Assembly (NCBI GenBank): GCA_947034885.2
Contig: OX344755.2
Coordinates: 11,348,501 to 11,412,500, forward strand
Direction: 5' to 3'
Origin: Thuidium tamariscinum
Taxonomy: Eukaryota > Streptophyta > Bryopsida > Hypnales > Thuidiaceae
Length of the DNA stretch: 64,000 bases
Below the pieces are notes generated by a model. It made no database searches. It was not told the origin of the DNA and worked only from the letters and a program-made list of their open reading frames with translations. The position numbers were made by a program, and so were the translations under genes. Shown one piece after another: positions 49,904-62,110 of this stretch; positions within the stretch are counted from its first letter, which is position 1; each line of letters starts with the position of its first letter.

Positions 49904-50624
49904 GGGTGATTGCAAGAAACACCTGCCGATTTTGTTGCGTTTGACTGATTTTTTCGGGAGTACTTTAAAATTAGAAAATTATTTTTTTTTTAATTTGAAA
50001 AATATGAATATAGTATATACCTCTAAGATGAAGGTTTTCACCAAAGGAAATGGATAGAAAAATTCTCTAAGTAGGAGAACTTGAAAAGTGCCAAACCTCC
50101 ACAAAATACATACCTTCATGTTTTAATTAGGGAAAAATAGTAAAAATATATATTTTCAAAAAAAAAACTAAAAATTTGAAAAAACTTTATGAAGATGGTC
50201 ATTTACAAAAAAATCCACCAAAATAATATTTTATATATTTCAAAATACAAGCAGAAGGGAGCTCACTTTGTAGACCTCCACACCTCACAAAATTAACTTT
50301 TTTTTAAAATCCTTCCCTATAGAGATATAAGTCTACTAGAAAACCATCTCATCCAAATTTCATGTTAAAATGATTTTAAAAAAAGTATAGCCCAGTACTA
50401 AAAAACCCTAAACTACCAAGTGTGACATCCAATTGGGGTCTATTTTTGGATAGTAAAATATTTTTGAAAATTATGAAAAAATTATGGAAGGCTTATGATA
50501 GTTATGAGTACCTTGACTACAAATCTTGAGTCAATCGGACCTAAAACACAAAAGTTATGGCCAAAAAACAAATCAGAATGCAACATGTGACACAAAATAG
50601 GACAAGTGTTTCTTGCAATCACCC
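49904..50624. mobile_element. GGGTGATTGC-family element, copy 3, inside Harbinger transposase
   Basis: GGGTGATTGCAAGAAACACC at the left and GTGTTTCTTGCAATCACCC at the right, 4-bp duplication TCAT (49900-49903 and 50625-50628). 721 bp, non-coding. Transposase homology stops at its left edge and resumes at its right edge, which fixes the boundaries independently of the repeats. Confidence 0.92.
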
Positions 50625-50829
50625 TCATGTTAGCTTGTGCCATTCTTTACAACATGTTGCTTGGTCAATCCCATGAGCAGGTCGAAAACTTACTTGATGT
50701 ATTTTGGATTGAAGGTTTGGATAGCAAAAATAGGCATGCTACTTCAAATGGTCCTACTGGTGGAGATGTGCTCCAAGAGAATGATGGAGTAGTATTGGCC
50801 ACTAGAAAACAGAGCAACCTTGGGGTATA

Positions 50830-51499
50830 ATTGGCAAGGTAACGTCAACTTCATAATCAGTAGAGTAGGTACACAAGTTTTTTTCATCTTTTTCATGGAA
50901 AGGTTTCTAACAATGTCAAATTAGCAACCCTTTGTAGGCAGCAACATCATTTCAAAATTAAGTTTATTTCATCAACCCAATTTTTTTTGCCTCCAAATTT
51001 TGAATGTTTGCAACTGTTTTAGTGCCTTTTTTGCTTCTGCAGACCTTTCAAAGTCTAGCTCAAAATAATGAAAAGATGATGATAGCAATATTATAGACTT
51101 GTAGACAATAAAAATTTTTTTTTTTTGGTCTCAGGTTTGTGACACTTAGAGGCATGCACATCTATGGTGATTTTGAAGCCTATTTGAAAATTGAATTGTA
51201 CTATCTTTTTTTTAATGATAAGTTACATTTGAGTTAATTTTTTTCCCTATGAGTGAAAGTCATATGCAATCATGAATATGCTTTATTGTTTAGGTTCCTT
51301 AAAACTAATACCTACAATTTTTTGTAGAATGCATCATTCCTCATTGCCATAATAAATACATTTCATTTGAAGATGCCGTGGTATTCAAATTGTCAATTAA
51401 CTGTAACATTCAGAGTTGGTTTAGCAATTGTATATGGACTATGAAGGCATGGCAGGAATGAAAAAGATAGACATGAATGTTTTTCTAATCTAATTTTGA
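50830..51499. other. Spacer between the two Harbinger genes
   Basis: AT-rich, no frame of note. Confidence 0.5.
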
Positions 51500-53179
51500 T
51501 TTGTTTTTTGATTTTACATTTTTTTTGGACTTTTCCATTGCTTTCTTTCTTTGGATATATTCTACATAGAATAGAACTTCACAAATCATACTGCATCTAT
51601 AATCAAATAGGTTGTCATGGACAACTTTCAAGAGTCCTATTACTAAATATGTGAATTGTATATGAATTTGCAACAAGAAGTGATTAGGTGCCAAAGTGCT
51701 ATAGAGGTGGAGTTCAAGAGACAAGTGGAGGTGCTTAGAAGTGTAGATCGTTCTTCAAATGTTGTCCATTATAGGGGTGGTGGTCCCTGGCGATGGAAAA
51801 ACATCAACAACGTCTTTTTGATTCAGTCCGCATCTTTGATTGTTGTCTCCATCGTAAACGCCATCTTTGATTGTTGTCACTTGGTTGTTGGAGGGTGTCA
51901 GTAGAAGACAAAGAAGTTGGTGTAGAAGTGTTATTTGGGGCATGTGAGTAGAAGGGTGATGGAACAATACTTGCATCTCTTAGTGCCGCATGTGGCTCTA
52001 TAGGGAGAATATAGCTCTCTGTAGGGATAATGTGGCTGTTAACCATGCTCAAGGATGTACTCAAAATGCTTGACAAATGTGCCAAGCAATGAACCATTTT
52101 TTATTGCTTCATAATGGATAGTCTTGCATTGTCATTGATAACCGCTGCATTTTCATACAATCTACAATCCTTTTCGTGTTGATAAGCCATTTGTTCGCTG
52201 AGCAACTTCAACCAAACTTCAATTTAGAGCACTCCAATTCTTGACTTTTTTTGTGCTATATCTTGTATGTACTATGCCATCACAACTCTTGTGGCTTTAG
52301 TTGCCTCAACGATGGCATTGTGTCGAGAGACACTTTTTGTTAGATTGCAGTGTTTCCAGCACGTCGCTTGATTGTAAATGCCGATGTATGTGAGGAACTT
52401 ATGACATGAAGGGTCATGCCAGGGGGAAGAGGATTACATGGCCTTGGCTAAGGTGTTGGAGTAGATTCGGACTGACTGGCAACACATGATGGTGTGGAAG
52501 CCGTTTACTAAGGTGATGGTTGTTGCAAACTCTCTTTTGTGGTCTCCATCATGTCAGATATACACATGTTCATAGTATCCTCATTGTTGGAGTTGTTGTT
52601 AGCTTCTTCAGTATGTTCAATAGAATTGTGATGTGGCTGGTAGTTATTGTCATTCAGTGCCATGGGGTCATGAATGTGTAGTGGTTGTATCTAAAGGCGG
52701 TTATGGTACCACTCATGAATGGCATGGAAGAACTCTTAGGCAAACTACTTTGGCAATCCTTCTGCCCTCCGCTTAGTGGAAGTCAAATTCCAATAATTAG
52801 GTACACTTCTGCCCATTATACTATGGTAGTCTGTGATTCACTTGTACTCTGGTGATAAGTGGTTCCACTTCATTTTGCATGCCGAACCGTGGCGAACACA
52901 TGGAGAGAGCCTTGACTGCATGAAATCTTGCAAAATGCGAGTACACTTAGTATTGTCACGTGTCATTAAATCTCTACCATCAACAGTGTTTAGATCCTCA
53001 AGAAACATTTGTCGTTTCATTGCAATCAACACCAAGATTTCTTGAAGAGTCCAATTTGGCCCTCGGTCCTTCATCGCACGCTTTGATGGGCCATTATTGG
53101 TAGGTGGTGTGCTAGCAGGATGTGGACGAGGAAGGCCACTAGAAGGTCGACTTTGAAGAAGGGCTTGATTGATGTGCAA
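51500..53179 (-). pseudogene. Decayed Myb/SANT-like protein of the Harbinger pair
   Basis: The best frame, 53179-52838 (113 aa), reads RGPNWTLQEILVLIAMKRQM followed by a helix-rich stretch and ACKMKWNHLSPEYK. This is the trihelix-like Myb/SANT fold carried by the second protein of PIF/Harbinger elements. That protein binds element ends and brings in the transposase. Downstream text on the same strand continues with Ser/Thr/Gln-rich sequence and helices but has many stops (52838-51500). It converges on the transposase, the usual two-gene arrangement of this superfamily. A host Myb/SANT gene relic is a less likely alternative. Confidence 0.7.
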
Positions 53180-53760
53180 ATTCGGAAGTAGAATGCACCA
53201 TGTTCATAAATGGTAGAATTAGTACTGTATGTAACATTTAAGAAATATAGGACTCAGAGATATCTTGTTTTAAACGCAATTGTAGTCTATCAAAAATGGA
53301 AAGGACATTGTGAAGAGCAAAACACAAAGACATCCTATGAAGAGGAAGGTAAAGTACAACCTCATAATTAAAACACTAAAATGATTAGTAATCATTCCTC
53401 ATTTCTGCATCGAAGGGGGAGGGTTGTACAGGTCTATGGTACTCCATACAATGATAATTTCACCAAAATAAAAAGGACATTAAAACAATGACAACAGTAG
53501 ACCAAAGGACAAGAGTGACAAAAGTAAGCTCCAAAGACAAGGGCCTTGAATTACCATACATGAATCACTAATCACTTCAATAAGAGAATACTCACCATCC
53601 ATTAGTACTAGTGTAGGCCAAATAGGTAAATTGTAATGTTATGCATCAAGGTGATTCTCCATGTCGATAAATTGTACGGGTGCTGTAGTAAAGTATGTAA
53701 AAAAAGAAATTGGAAAAAGAAGTTAGGAGTATAAAGTAGACATCAATAAAATGTCATGAA
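53180..53760. other. Intergenic stretch
   Basis: Nothing recognised; may include the end of the Harbinger element. Confidence 0.45.
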
Positions 53761-53902
53761 CACTGCAAAAAAATGGGGGTATAAATGACTTGTCTACAAT
53801 GATTGTATTGACAACAATGATTACAGAATGACTATTTTGTAGTAATTGTTGTTAGTGCAATCATTGTGGACAAGTTATTTATACCCCCATTTTCTTGTAG
53901 TA
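53761..53902. mobile_element. Short CACTA-like hairpin MITE
   Basis: CACTGCAAAAAAATGGGGGT at the left, ACCCCCATTTTCTTGTAGTA at the right. Inside, 'ataaatgacttgtctacaatgatt' pairs with 'aatcattgtggacaagttattta'. 142 bp, almost wholly palindromic. Target duplication unclear. Confidence 0.75.
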
Positions 53903-54083
53903 GCATCTATAGGATTGAAGTGTTCTTTAGGCACATCCAATGTTATTTATAAGAGGTGGATATGATGTAAACGACCAGCTGTAGGGACTCACGTAAGGTT
54001 ATTGCATTTCAAATTTTTTTTTGAAGACAATCTTGATTGTATCTACAATTCTAACAATTCAATTCGGTGATTCTATATCATTA

Positions 54084-56384
54084 GGGGATTTTTGAGGCCA
54101 TTGGAAGATTGCAGGTTCCCAAATTGCAGGAACGCAGTTTTTGCTGTGTCAACAAGAATCATATGTGGTCGAGAGAGTGCCATGTCATTCAATTTTATTT
54201 TTTTTGAAATTTTTTTGGGGCTTTTTTTCATATTTTATGACCCAAATTTTTTTTCTAGCATCTTCTCCAAGATTCTAGTATATTAGCATGTATTTTGAAG
54301 TGATTATTGAGACTACAATTATTGTTTATGCATTAGTATGTTAATATTACTTCAAAAGCTTCTTACAGCTTATTCTAGCAAGATTAATTGAAGTTGGGGT
54401 ATATGACACATATGTTTATAAATACCCTTCTTCCCAAATTTAGTAATGATGTTACAAATATTTTTACAAAGTAGTTTTTGGAGGAAAATTAATATACTTT
54501 TCCAAAGCCTAGATTGAGTTTCCAATGCCTTGCATTGATCATAAGGCAAATGTAGGGAAGATGTAGAGTCATTTTGCCCATCAGTTTGTTCAAAATGCTG
54601 AGTAATTAAAACAATGTATTGTTGGGTTGAGCCTTTGGGTTGTCCTTGTATTTAGAATAAATTTGAATTTAATATGAGTTGGTAAATAGGGATGTTCTAC
54701 CACTCAATGTACCTTGGTGGTTTTCTAAATTAATTAGAAGCCTAATTCAGTTAAAGATGGATATATCAGTGTTCTAATTTTAGACGCTACAATCATTTAT
54801 TACCCTTTTTGAGTTTACTGGCCATTAGGATTCAATATGGTTGGTACTATAATTTGAACTTGTCTTGATGTGTAAGTATAGCTGGTTGTCAGATGCCCTG
54901 ATCTTCTCTTTGAGAGATTAGTAGATAGATATGAAACGTGGATCCTGTAAAAAAGTTTTCACATGGATGGTTTGCTTGCAATTGAAGTTGTAGTTTTCCC
55001 TTGAGTTGACTGAGGCTTGCTTATGCACTTGTGACCTAGACACTGACGGAACTTGTGGGAAGATTACATAGTGCCTTTGTTGTGCACTGTTTGCTGGTGG
55101 ATACTATAGTTTATACTTAGTGATTGCAAAACAAAGCTCATGGCTGCTTCCTCGTCTCAAATCAACCGTACTATAGCTCAGGTTTTTGGTTGTTACAGAT
55201 TGTATTGGAAGTATCTTATTAGTTGTGTTGTCTTGTAATTTTGCTTGTGAAAATGATTACAAGTGGTGTAGGCTAAAGACACCTAACATGCGCATTCTAA
55301 CCAACTTTGTGTTTGTTGGATTGTATAGGTGCAGGTGAGGTCTACACCCTCATGGAAGATTATTGGACTCATGATGGATATAGTTTTGGTTTTTTCACTC
55401 ACTTAGTTGTATTATCTTTGTATCATACAATATGGAGAATCGTGGCTCTTATAGTTACTATTTTTTAGGCTTCTTACCTACTTTGGAGCCTTTCACAATT
55501 ATACATAGTCTATTTTTGAAGGGACTTGTCTATTTTCTTGCTTTGCAATAAATTTACAAGAAGGTTTGACGAACTTTATCTACTTGATTTTGAATGTTCC
55601 TTATCTTAGCATAGGAACAGGGTTGATTTTGATACCTTTTTATGCCTTGCAAAAAAAGTAGCTTACTATATGTTAGTTCTTTCACACTCATAAGAGGATT
55701 TCTGACCCCCAAGAAGATTGTTCCAGGGGTGTTCCCAAAAATTGTTCCCACTACTATTGACCAACCCCCTACTAGTTTGAATTTTTGAATTTCGAAAAAA
55801 AAAATTAAAATTTTTTTTCGAGAAAATATTTTTAAAATATTAAATAATTAATTAATTCGTATTTTCTGACGTGGCAGTCGCTTGACCACATCAGCACTGC
55901 ATTCCCAGTGTTCCCAATGTGATCCTAGCATTTGGGAACTTGCAGTCTTGTAAACTAGCTAAAAATCCTCTTATAATATATAGTGCTTGGATCAAAAACA
56001 ATGTTGGATTTTATAGAATATGAGGTATGGACCTTGTCTACTTCTACCTCAAGAATTTTTAGGATGAAGACTCTTAGTAATATATTATTTTTGAAGTAGA
56101 ACTATGTGGTTCTTGCTAAGTATAATTCAAAAAACAATACGTGGATATAAGAGTTTCTAGCTTTCTATCTATATGTAGAAGCAATGCTGGAAGCATGGTT
56201 ATATTTCTTGGGAAGTAAGATTTTTTAGCTTTGAAAAAGCTTAGATGTATGCTCAGTTCTCTGAGATGTTACAACAAAGTTTAGTTTTTTGGGGGTAAAT
56301 GCTAGGTTAACAGTGGCCAGCAGTTATGGGAACAGTTTTGGAGAATAGCCCCGAAACAGCCCTTTGGAGGCTTCAAATCTCCTT
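54084..56384. mobile_element. AGAGGATTTTT-family MITE, copy 4, split by ~2 kb
   Basis: The left part 54084-~54255 (GGGGATTTTTGAGGCCATTG, 'gaagattgcaggttccc', 'atgtggtcgagagagtgcc') and the right part ~56290-56384 ('gggaacagttttggagaatagccccgaaacagccctttgga', end CTTCAAATCTCCTT) complement each other against the whole copy at 43586. TA lies at both outer edges. The ~2 kb between them is foreign and contains copy 5 and a piece of the 9.8-12.7 kb repeat. Inner joints are approximate. Confidence 0.65.
55693..55971 (-). mobile_element. AGAGGATTTTT-family MITE, copy 5 (reverse)
   Basis: AGAGGATTTCTGACCCCC at the left, CTAAAAATCCTCT at the right, TA on both sides (55691-55692 and 55972-55973). The core appears in reverse complement ('tgacgtggcagtcgcttgaccacatca', 'gggaacttgcagtctt'). 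Confidence 0.88.
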
Positions 56385-59164
56385 TAATGAGGAAAGTCTA
56401 CAAATAGTGCCATGCAATCATAATGGAAGAGATCAATGGTAGGTATTCAAAGACTATTGAAAAGACAACACTTAAGAAATTAAAAAATGTGGAGACAAGA
56501 TTAACGTTGAAACTAGGATATGAACAACATACCAGAGCATATGATTGAAGACAACGTCGATGTGAAAGTTGAAGTATGATCTATATTCCACAACTCCAAT
56601 TTATTGTCTATTGTCACCGTCTTCCTTCCCGAAACTATAGCAGGTTCATCCATTTTTGGTCATACAAAGCAATATGCTACAACGTAATTTTTGGGATATT
56701 AAAAGACACCGCTCTTTGATAATAGACATTGGTGACAACAATTATGAAGCATCGCTATTATAGATACAAAACTTTCTCAAATCTTCATTTTCATTTGATG
56801 TTGGGGTTGCGTGAAAGTGGTGGTTAAAACCATAGAGGTAGGGATTCCCATGATACTTTTGCCACTACTACCATGTTTATATCAAAGCCAGCTCAGTATC
56901 CACATAGGTTCGGAAGCTAATACCCCTACATAGTTTGAACATACACAAGTTCAAAGTTCTAAACTACCACTCTCTCACCTACCCTACTGCCAAGTGAGAA
57001 CGTCCCTTTAGGGATACAAGCAATGATTTTACTTCATGGAGATGCATGTACATAGTATATAAAAGAGTATTAAAAAATTATTAGAGCAAAGTGATGAAGA
57101 AGGTATTTGTTATATGCTAGGAACATGTAGAAAAAGTAGAAAGAGTTTGGAGAGAGTGGAAGGAAGTGAGTTCGAAAACAGCATCATTGCATCTGAGAGC
57201 AGTTGAAAACGTTTATTAAGTAATAACATAGACATAGAAGAACGTGAGGGTAGTATGCAACTTGAGGAGCAAAGTCCATGTTTGAAAGGAATGGGTACAT
57301 GTGACAATAATAGCATCCAATTTCTAGGAAGACGTAGAATTCCGCGTCTCACAGTTGTAGTGGACATAATTAACTTAATTGGAGCAATACAAGACAAAGA
57401 CACTGTGGATAAGCTTCATTATTTGAAAGTCCTTTTGTTTAAACTTGGTGAATATAGAGGGCAGATGCATATTTAGCTTCAAACACTTTAAAGACAAATA
57501 AGGCAAGGGATTCATATATACTAAAGGTGGAACAACCATATATGATATGTACCAAAGTGGAAGGTTCCTATAGTATAACGAAAGGAGAGCTGACATACAA
57601 AAGTGATATTGACTCGGTCTACAAAGATGATAACAACCTAAAAATGGAACTACGACCTCAGTAGAAGAGAAAAGAACCTCTTAAGTTGAATTTGTAGTGA
57701 TTAAAAAAGGGACAAGTGATGGACCAACCGAAAAGGGGAGAGATCAACAACTATAAGGAACGGAAAATAGTGCATGTAACATTAATTCATCACTCAAACT
57801 ACTTTGTATTAGTATCGGTTAGAAGGTTGAAATATTGTTGTATAGTATGAATTTTTACAAGAAAAAAATCATAGTGATATAAATTTTTTAGGTGATGCTA
57901 AAATCACCCCTCTACTAATAGGATAGATCATTAGAAGAAAATTTTATGTGGCACTCCAAACTCTAATGTTTTGTTTCTAGTAATATTTGTTATTTCACAA
58001 TCTATATAAAAAGTCAAAAAAAATCTACACATAATTATGCACATAGAATCAACTCTTGTGATTGAATACCAATTTTTATTCAAAATAAAATTTTAGTGAT
58101 CAATGCACTAGAAACAATAGTTTTCAATGGTTGGGTGGGATATCAATGGTCCTAGAATCTTTAGATTTTACAACCACAATTTCTTTCAACAAAACTATAA
58201 AGGTTTCAAAGATAATATAGTTGAGGTGAATGATGTATAATTAGGTTTAGATATCCAATTGTATAGATTACTAAAAAAAATCTTCTATTTAGAGCCAAAA
58301 ACTCTGGAAAATCTACCTTAATTTTGTAATCTCTCCTTTTTAGTACAAAATTTGAAAAGTGAATTTTATTGGAACTCCAAATAGACAAAGTGTTTTAGAG
58401 TATTAGGTCAATATTGGAAAAATCTAAACCATTTACATATATAGATTGCAAGAGTATAATGTTTGAAGTTTCTAAGAAAGTTTCTTTTCATCCTTCATTC
58501 CCTTTCAAATAGGGTGGTTGGTCATCACACTTTGAGCCTTTTTGGAGTGAGACTTTAGTTCTACTCAAAATTTAGCATCTATAAAGTATATCATAATACA
58601 ATTGAATAGTATATTTGCCAACTCTTCTACAAAGCGTAATTTTTGTTTATAAGTTGACTTTGAAGTAGTTTATTTTCATTGTCCAATCTCTAAATTTGAA
58701 TTTTCTTGTACCTATGCAAAGTACTTTTGAATGTGCTTCCAATGCAAACAAAAATTTGAATTCAAATAATTAATAAAGTAATCAAAAATTAGAAGTTCAT
58801 TTGAAAGGCCAAATTCTAGTTTACATAACAGATGTTCTAGACCATAGCTCCTAGACCACTTTTGTCCGCATCTTTGAACACAAAGATTTGAGTATATAAC
58901 AATCACTATAGGATTCATTTATCACTGCAAGCAATAAGTTGATGGCATGGATCAAAGGAACTTCTACACCATGGATTTGTAACTTAGAGCAACCCCACAA
59001 CAACATAGTCAAGCAACATGGTGAAGCAAATGAATGGAGGACATTTCTTTAACATAGAAGATCAATGGTACAAAACCTTTAGAGGGCAATATTGTTGAGG
59101 AGCTTCTCTTAGTCTACAAAATACCGATACTAAGTCTGAGTGTTGGGCTTTGATTGAAGATGCC
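56385..59164. other. AT-rich intergenic stretch
   Basis: Only short frames (the longest 97 aa at 57110-57403, minus) with no motif. Moderately mixed composition around 56800-57700 hints at an old gene or element but nothing is recognisable. Confidence 0.45.
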
Positions 59165-59409
59165 TTAACCCCTAAATGCCCAAGCACCTCAAATCTGGCC
59201 TCTCCAATTTGAAACTTGGTTGTTGACTCTTATAATCTTTTCAATAGTACAATCATCCATGTGTCCATTTTTCTGTTGCTCTAACAATGTCTCACTACCA
59301 ATTGGTATAGTTAGATTTTGTGGATCTTGTTTTTGAATGATAGTTTGATTGGAATAAGTGCAAGAGGGGCTCGATTTTGGTAAACATGAGTTGGATGCTC
59401 AAGGGTTAA
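59165..59409. mobile_element. Short TTAA-flanked element, 245 bp
   Basis: Left TTAACCCCTAAATGCCCAAG, right reverse complement TTAACCCTTGAGCATCCAAC, TTAA at both edges. Probably an internally deleted member of the family. Confidence 0.6.
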
Positions 59410-59499
59410 ACATTTACTCCCTTTGTATATGAGAAAGATCCATATTTTCTTTTTGTTTTTACAAAGGAAACACGGGTCTTTTTTATAAAAAGAGGTAGT

Positions 59500-62110
59500 A
59501 TAATACAATGGAGAAGGGTAAGCTCTCACAAGTGCTCAGAAATGCTATGTTCAGGATTACAAAGGCCGCTACATGCATTTTTCTCCCGACACACCTCAAC
59601 CGTCTGTTGCAAGATTAAAAGGACTCAAATCCATTTTTCTTCCACCCACACCTGTGTTCCAAAATTTTCAAAATTTCCAATCACCTAGTTGATGAGATTC
59701 AATCTGGCTTTCACCCGCAAGTCTGGTTGAAGAGAATTTTTGGTATAACTGAGGGAGAGAGTACAGGCACCGCATTCCGGCCTTCTTGTTGCAGAAGGAA
59801 GGACCAGTGCAAATGTGGAGTCAGAGAATTTGTGAACTCATGTAGCGTAGCACTGCCGTCGACTTCAGTCCACACCAGTCGCTTCAAATAGCCTAAGTTG
59901 CGTTTTCCCAAAGGCTAGGAGATTAGGGTTCCATTCTCGCATCCGAATACCGATCTCAGCATTTGCACTAACAAGCTTTCTTGAGCATTTTGAACATTGC
60001 GCAAATGTTCGGACAGTCTTAAAGTGCATTTGAGACAAGTAGTTCATGCCAATTGGCGATCGAGGTCCCCTTAGTGCATTCGATACCATCACAAATTAGT
60101 ACACAAAAGACACTAAATCGTGGGTCGGATCAGTTCCTGGAGCTCGTCGTCTCCGATCCATCCTGCTTTAGTATCACATCCTCAGAAAAGTATTATGCTA
60201 CTGATATGGGGAACTTGCTCCTCTCATCGAAACCACTGCAGAGTGACTGAAAGAGCTGTTCTGTTTCCCACATCAGTAACATTATAGTTTTCACCAATGT
60301 GCGTGCTGCGCTGGCCAACGCGATATGGAGAGAGCAATATATCAACTGTCGCCACTGTTTTTGAAGACCTCAGTCTACTGCAACACATGATCACCTCATC
60401 CGACAATGGCGTTAGGTACAAATCATTCTCAACAGCACAGAACTAATGAATGAATCGATGTAACATACTTGGGTAGGGGATTGATTGTAAGAATACAGTG
60501 TGCCACGGAAAGCCATTACCGATGGCTGGTGACAAAACCAACGCAAACCCAATGGACCCGTTGCTCTGAATCAAGCTTCGTAGTATTGGAAAACACGAGC
60601 ATCATGCAGCAGCACTTTCAGATTTCAGAACAGCAGCAACGTTTGCAAGAAGTCCTGGTCCTCATTCGAATGACGTCGAGACTCAACATTCTGGTAGTTT
60701 ACGATCATATCTGATTCCCGAAGCCACAGCAGATGATGAGTTCTTCATCAAACCTTTGATTGATCAAAAACTCGAACGAGAAGGTACTTACACGAAGACG
60801 GTCGCGGACCGAAGAATGTCCACCGTAACCACCTGCAACACGAAGTCAAGAGGTGCACACCAAGTATTACACAACCCACCAGTTATCAATTCCATCCACA
60901 TCACTGGGCACATTATTAACAATTGCAGCTTCTTCCGTTGAAGAAAAAAAAGAGAAGAATCAAGCAATCGTTGCCCTCCACAACTTTAATTTCCGCTTAA
61001 GCAAACTAAGCTTTTAAGGCAGAGCAGGGTCGCCATTTACCAAAACGATATACCCGTAATGGAGACGACTAAACGCCGTGCGATCGGTTCACAAGCAGCT
61101 TGATTTTCGAAATATCCCAATTAGCATTTGATCACCCACATTGGTACAGAACTTCTGCCTTCGTCAGCATCAGCGCACTCGTGACAACACTCGCGACCAA
61201 CAGTGTAACGTCTCCAACCTTCGAATATTCTACGACCGGTTTCGATCGGAGCTTTACAATGTATGACAAAATTAGCACAGACTGAATTCAAGATCGACTG
61301 TTTGCTCTACTGCTGATTGCGAACAAACGACCTCCTATAATCTCACACACCAAATCAACTTAAATAAGCTTCTCGCATTCAAACAGATGGCAGATCTGAT
61401 AAACGCCATAGGAATAACTAGAAGATCACTAGACGAGCACTGAGCATTGACAAGCTAGTGACACACAGTGCGCTGATGTTGAAGGAGGTAGAGTATCTGC
61501 ACAGAAAACGAAATTGAATGCCGTCAAGGTTGAATCTGCCTAGCTATTTCAAGTGCGCAAGAGCAAGAAAGAGCACCAATGAGGTAACCCAGAAGGTTGA
61601 TGATGATGAATTCCCCAAAGTCAGAAGAAGATAAGGAATTAGCCGGAAACCGTGAGACTTATATTGGCATGGGGAAGTTTGTCGATTATGAACTGTTCAA
61701 AGGTTATAATAATATCCATGACTCCATATTCGCTCGCAGCCGGCGGGAGTAGGGCGAGGATGGTTAACGTGATGACGGCACGAGTTCCGAGGAAAAGGCT
61801 TCACAAGGTTCAAGCGATTTGACCCAAGTTAGAAGCCTACACCAATGAGGGCCATCAGTCGCCGAGGCCATCGCCATAGCCATAGCTCGTCGCTCGCTCT
61901 CCTCGTGACACCCCTCGTGAATTGGGACCCTACCAGTGTCGGATTTAGCAAACATTGGGAACTATAATTAGCGCTGATTGCGCAGCCATTTCTAAACTTC
62001 GTACTGATGAAATCACATGCACGTTGAGTCAAACTGATGAAGCTCGGTGTCACAAAAACAAAACAAAAAACAAACTGACGAAGCTCTCGGGTCAGTCAGG
62101 GGAAAAAAAA
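59500..62110. other. GC-enriched region without a recognised gene
   Basis: CpG-containing and less AT-rich than both sides, like the gene islands at 24 and 46 kb. On the minus strand, a segment at about 60830-60790 is framed by an acceptor (TGTTGCAG) and a donor (GTAAGTACC), and 61790-61665 reads an open hydrophobic stretch (AVITLTILALLPPAASEYG). I could not chain these into a gene. Possible candidates are a fast-evolving or non-coding gene, or a gene relic. Confidence 0.4.
61921..61938. repeat. Isolated pogo-like terminus
   Basis: ATTGGGACCCTACCAGTG closely resembles the right end of the giant hairpin (ATTGGGACCCTACTG). No partner end found nearby. Confidence 0.45.

Larger units (their letters stand above)
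48654..50829 (+). pseudogene. Decayed PIF/Harbinger DDE transposase, interrupted twice
   Basis: Protein text in shifting frames matches the PIF/Harbinger nuclease. First, TTW/FSHFLLSEYDNIRWLQMF just before a MITE. After it, KKNMKYKLAIPIVIRIAC and a helical stretch ASLFICSEMFAIDKSIVSSI (frame from 49170). Then GAVDATHISIAKP (first catalytic D), GDFGYPLLP (second D) and RCVVENAFGVLK (catalytic E). After a second inserted element comes the C-terminal helix MLACAILYNMLL (frame from 50606). In-frame stops occur between these blocks. With the MITE left out, the flanks fit the expected domain order. The gene is dead; it once cut and pasted a Harbinger element at TNN targets. The Myb-like partner lies at 53.2-51.5 kb on the other strand. 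Confidence 0.88.
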
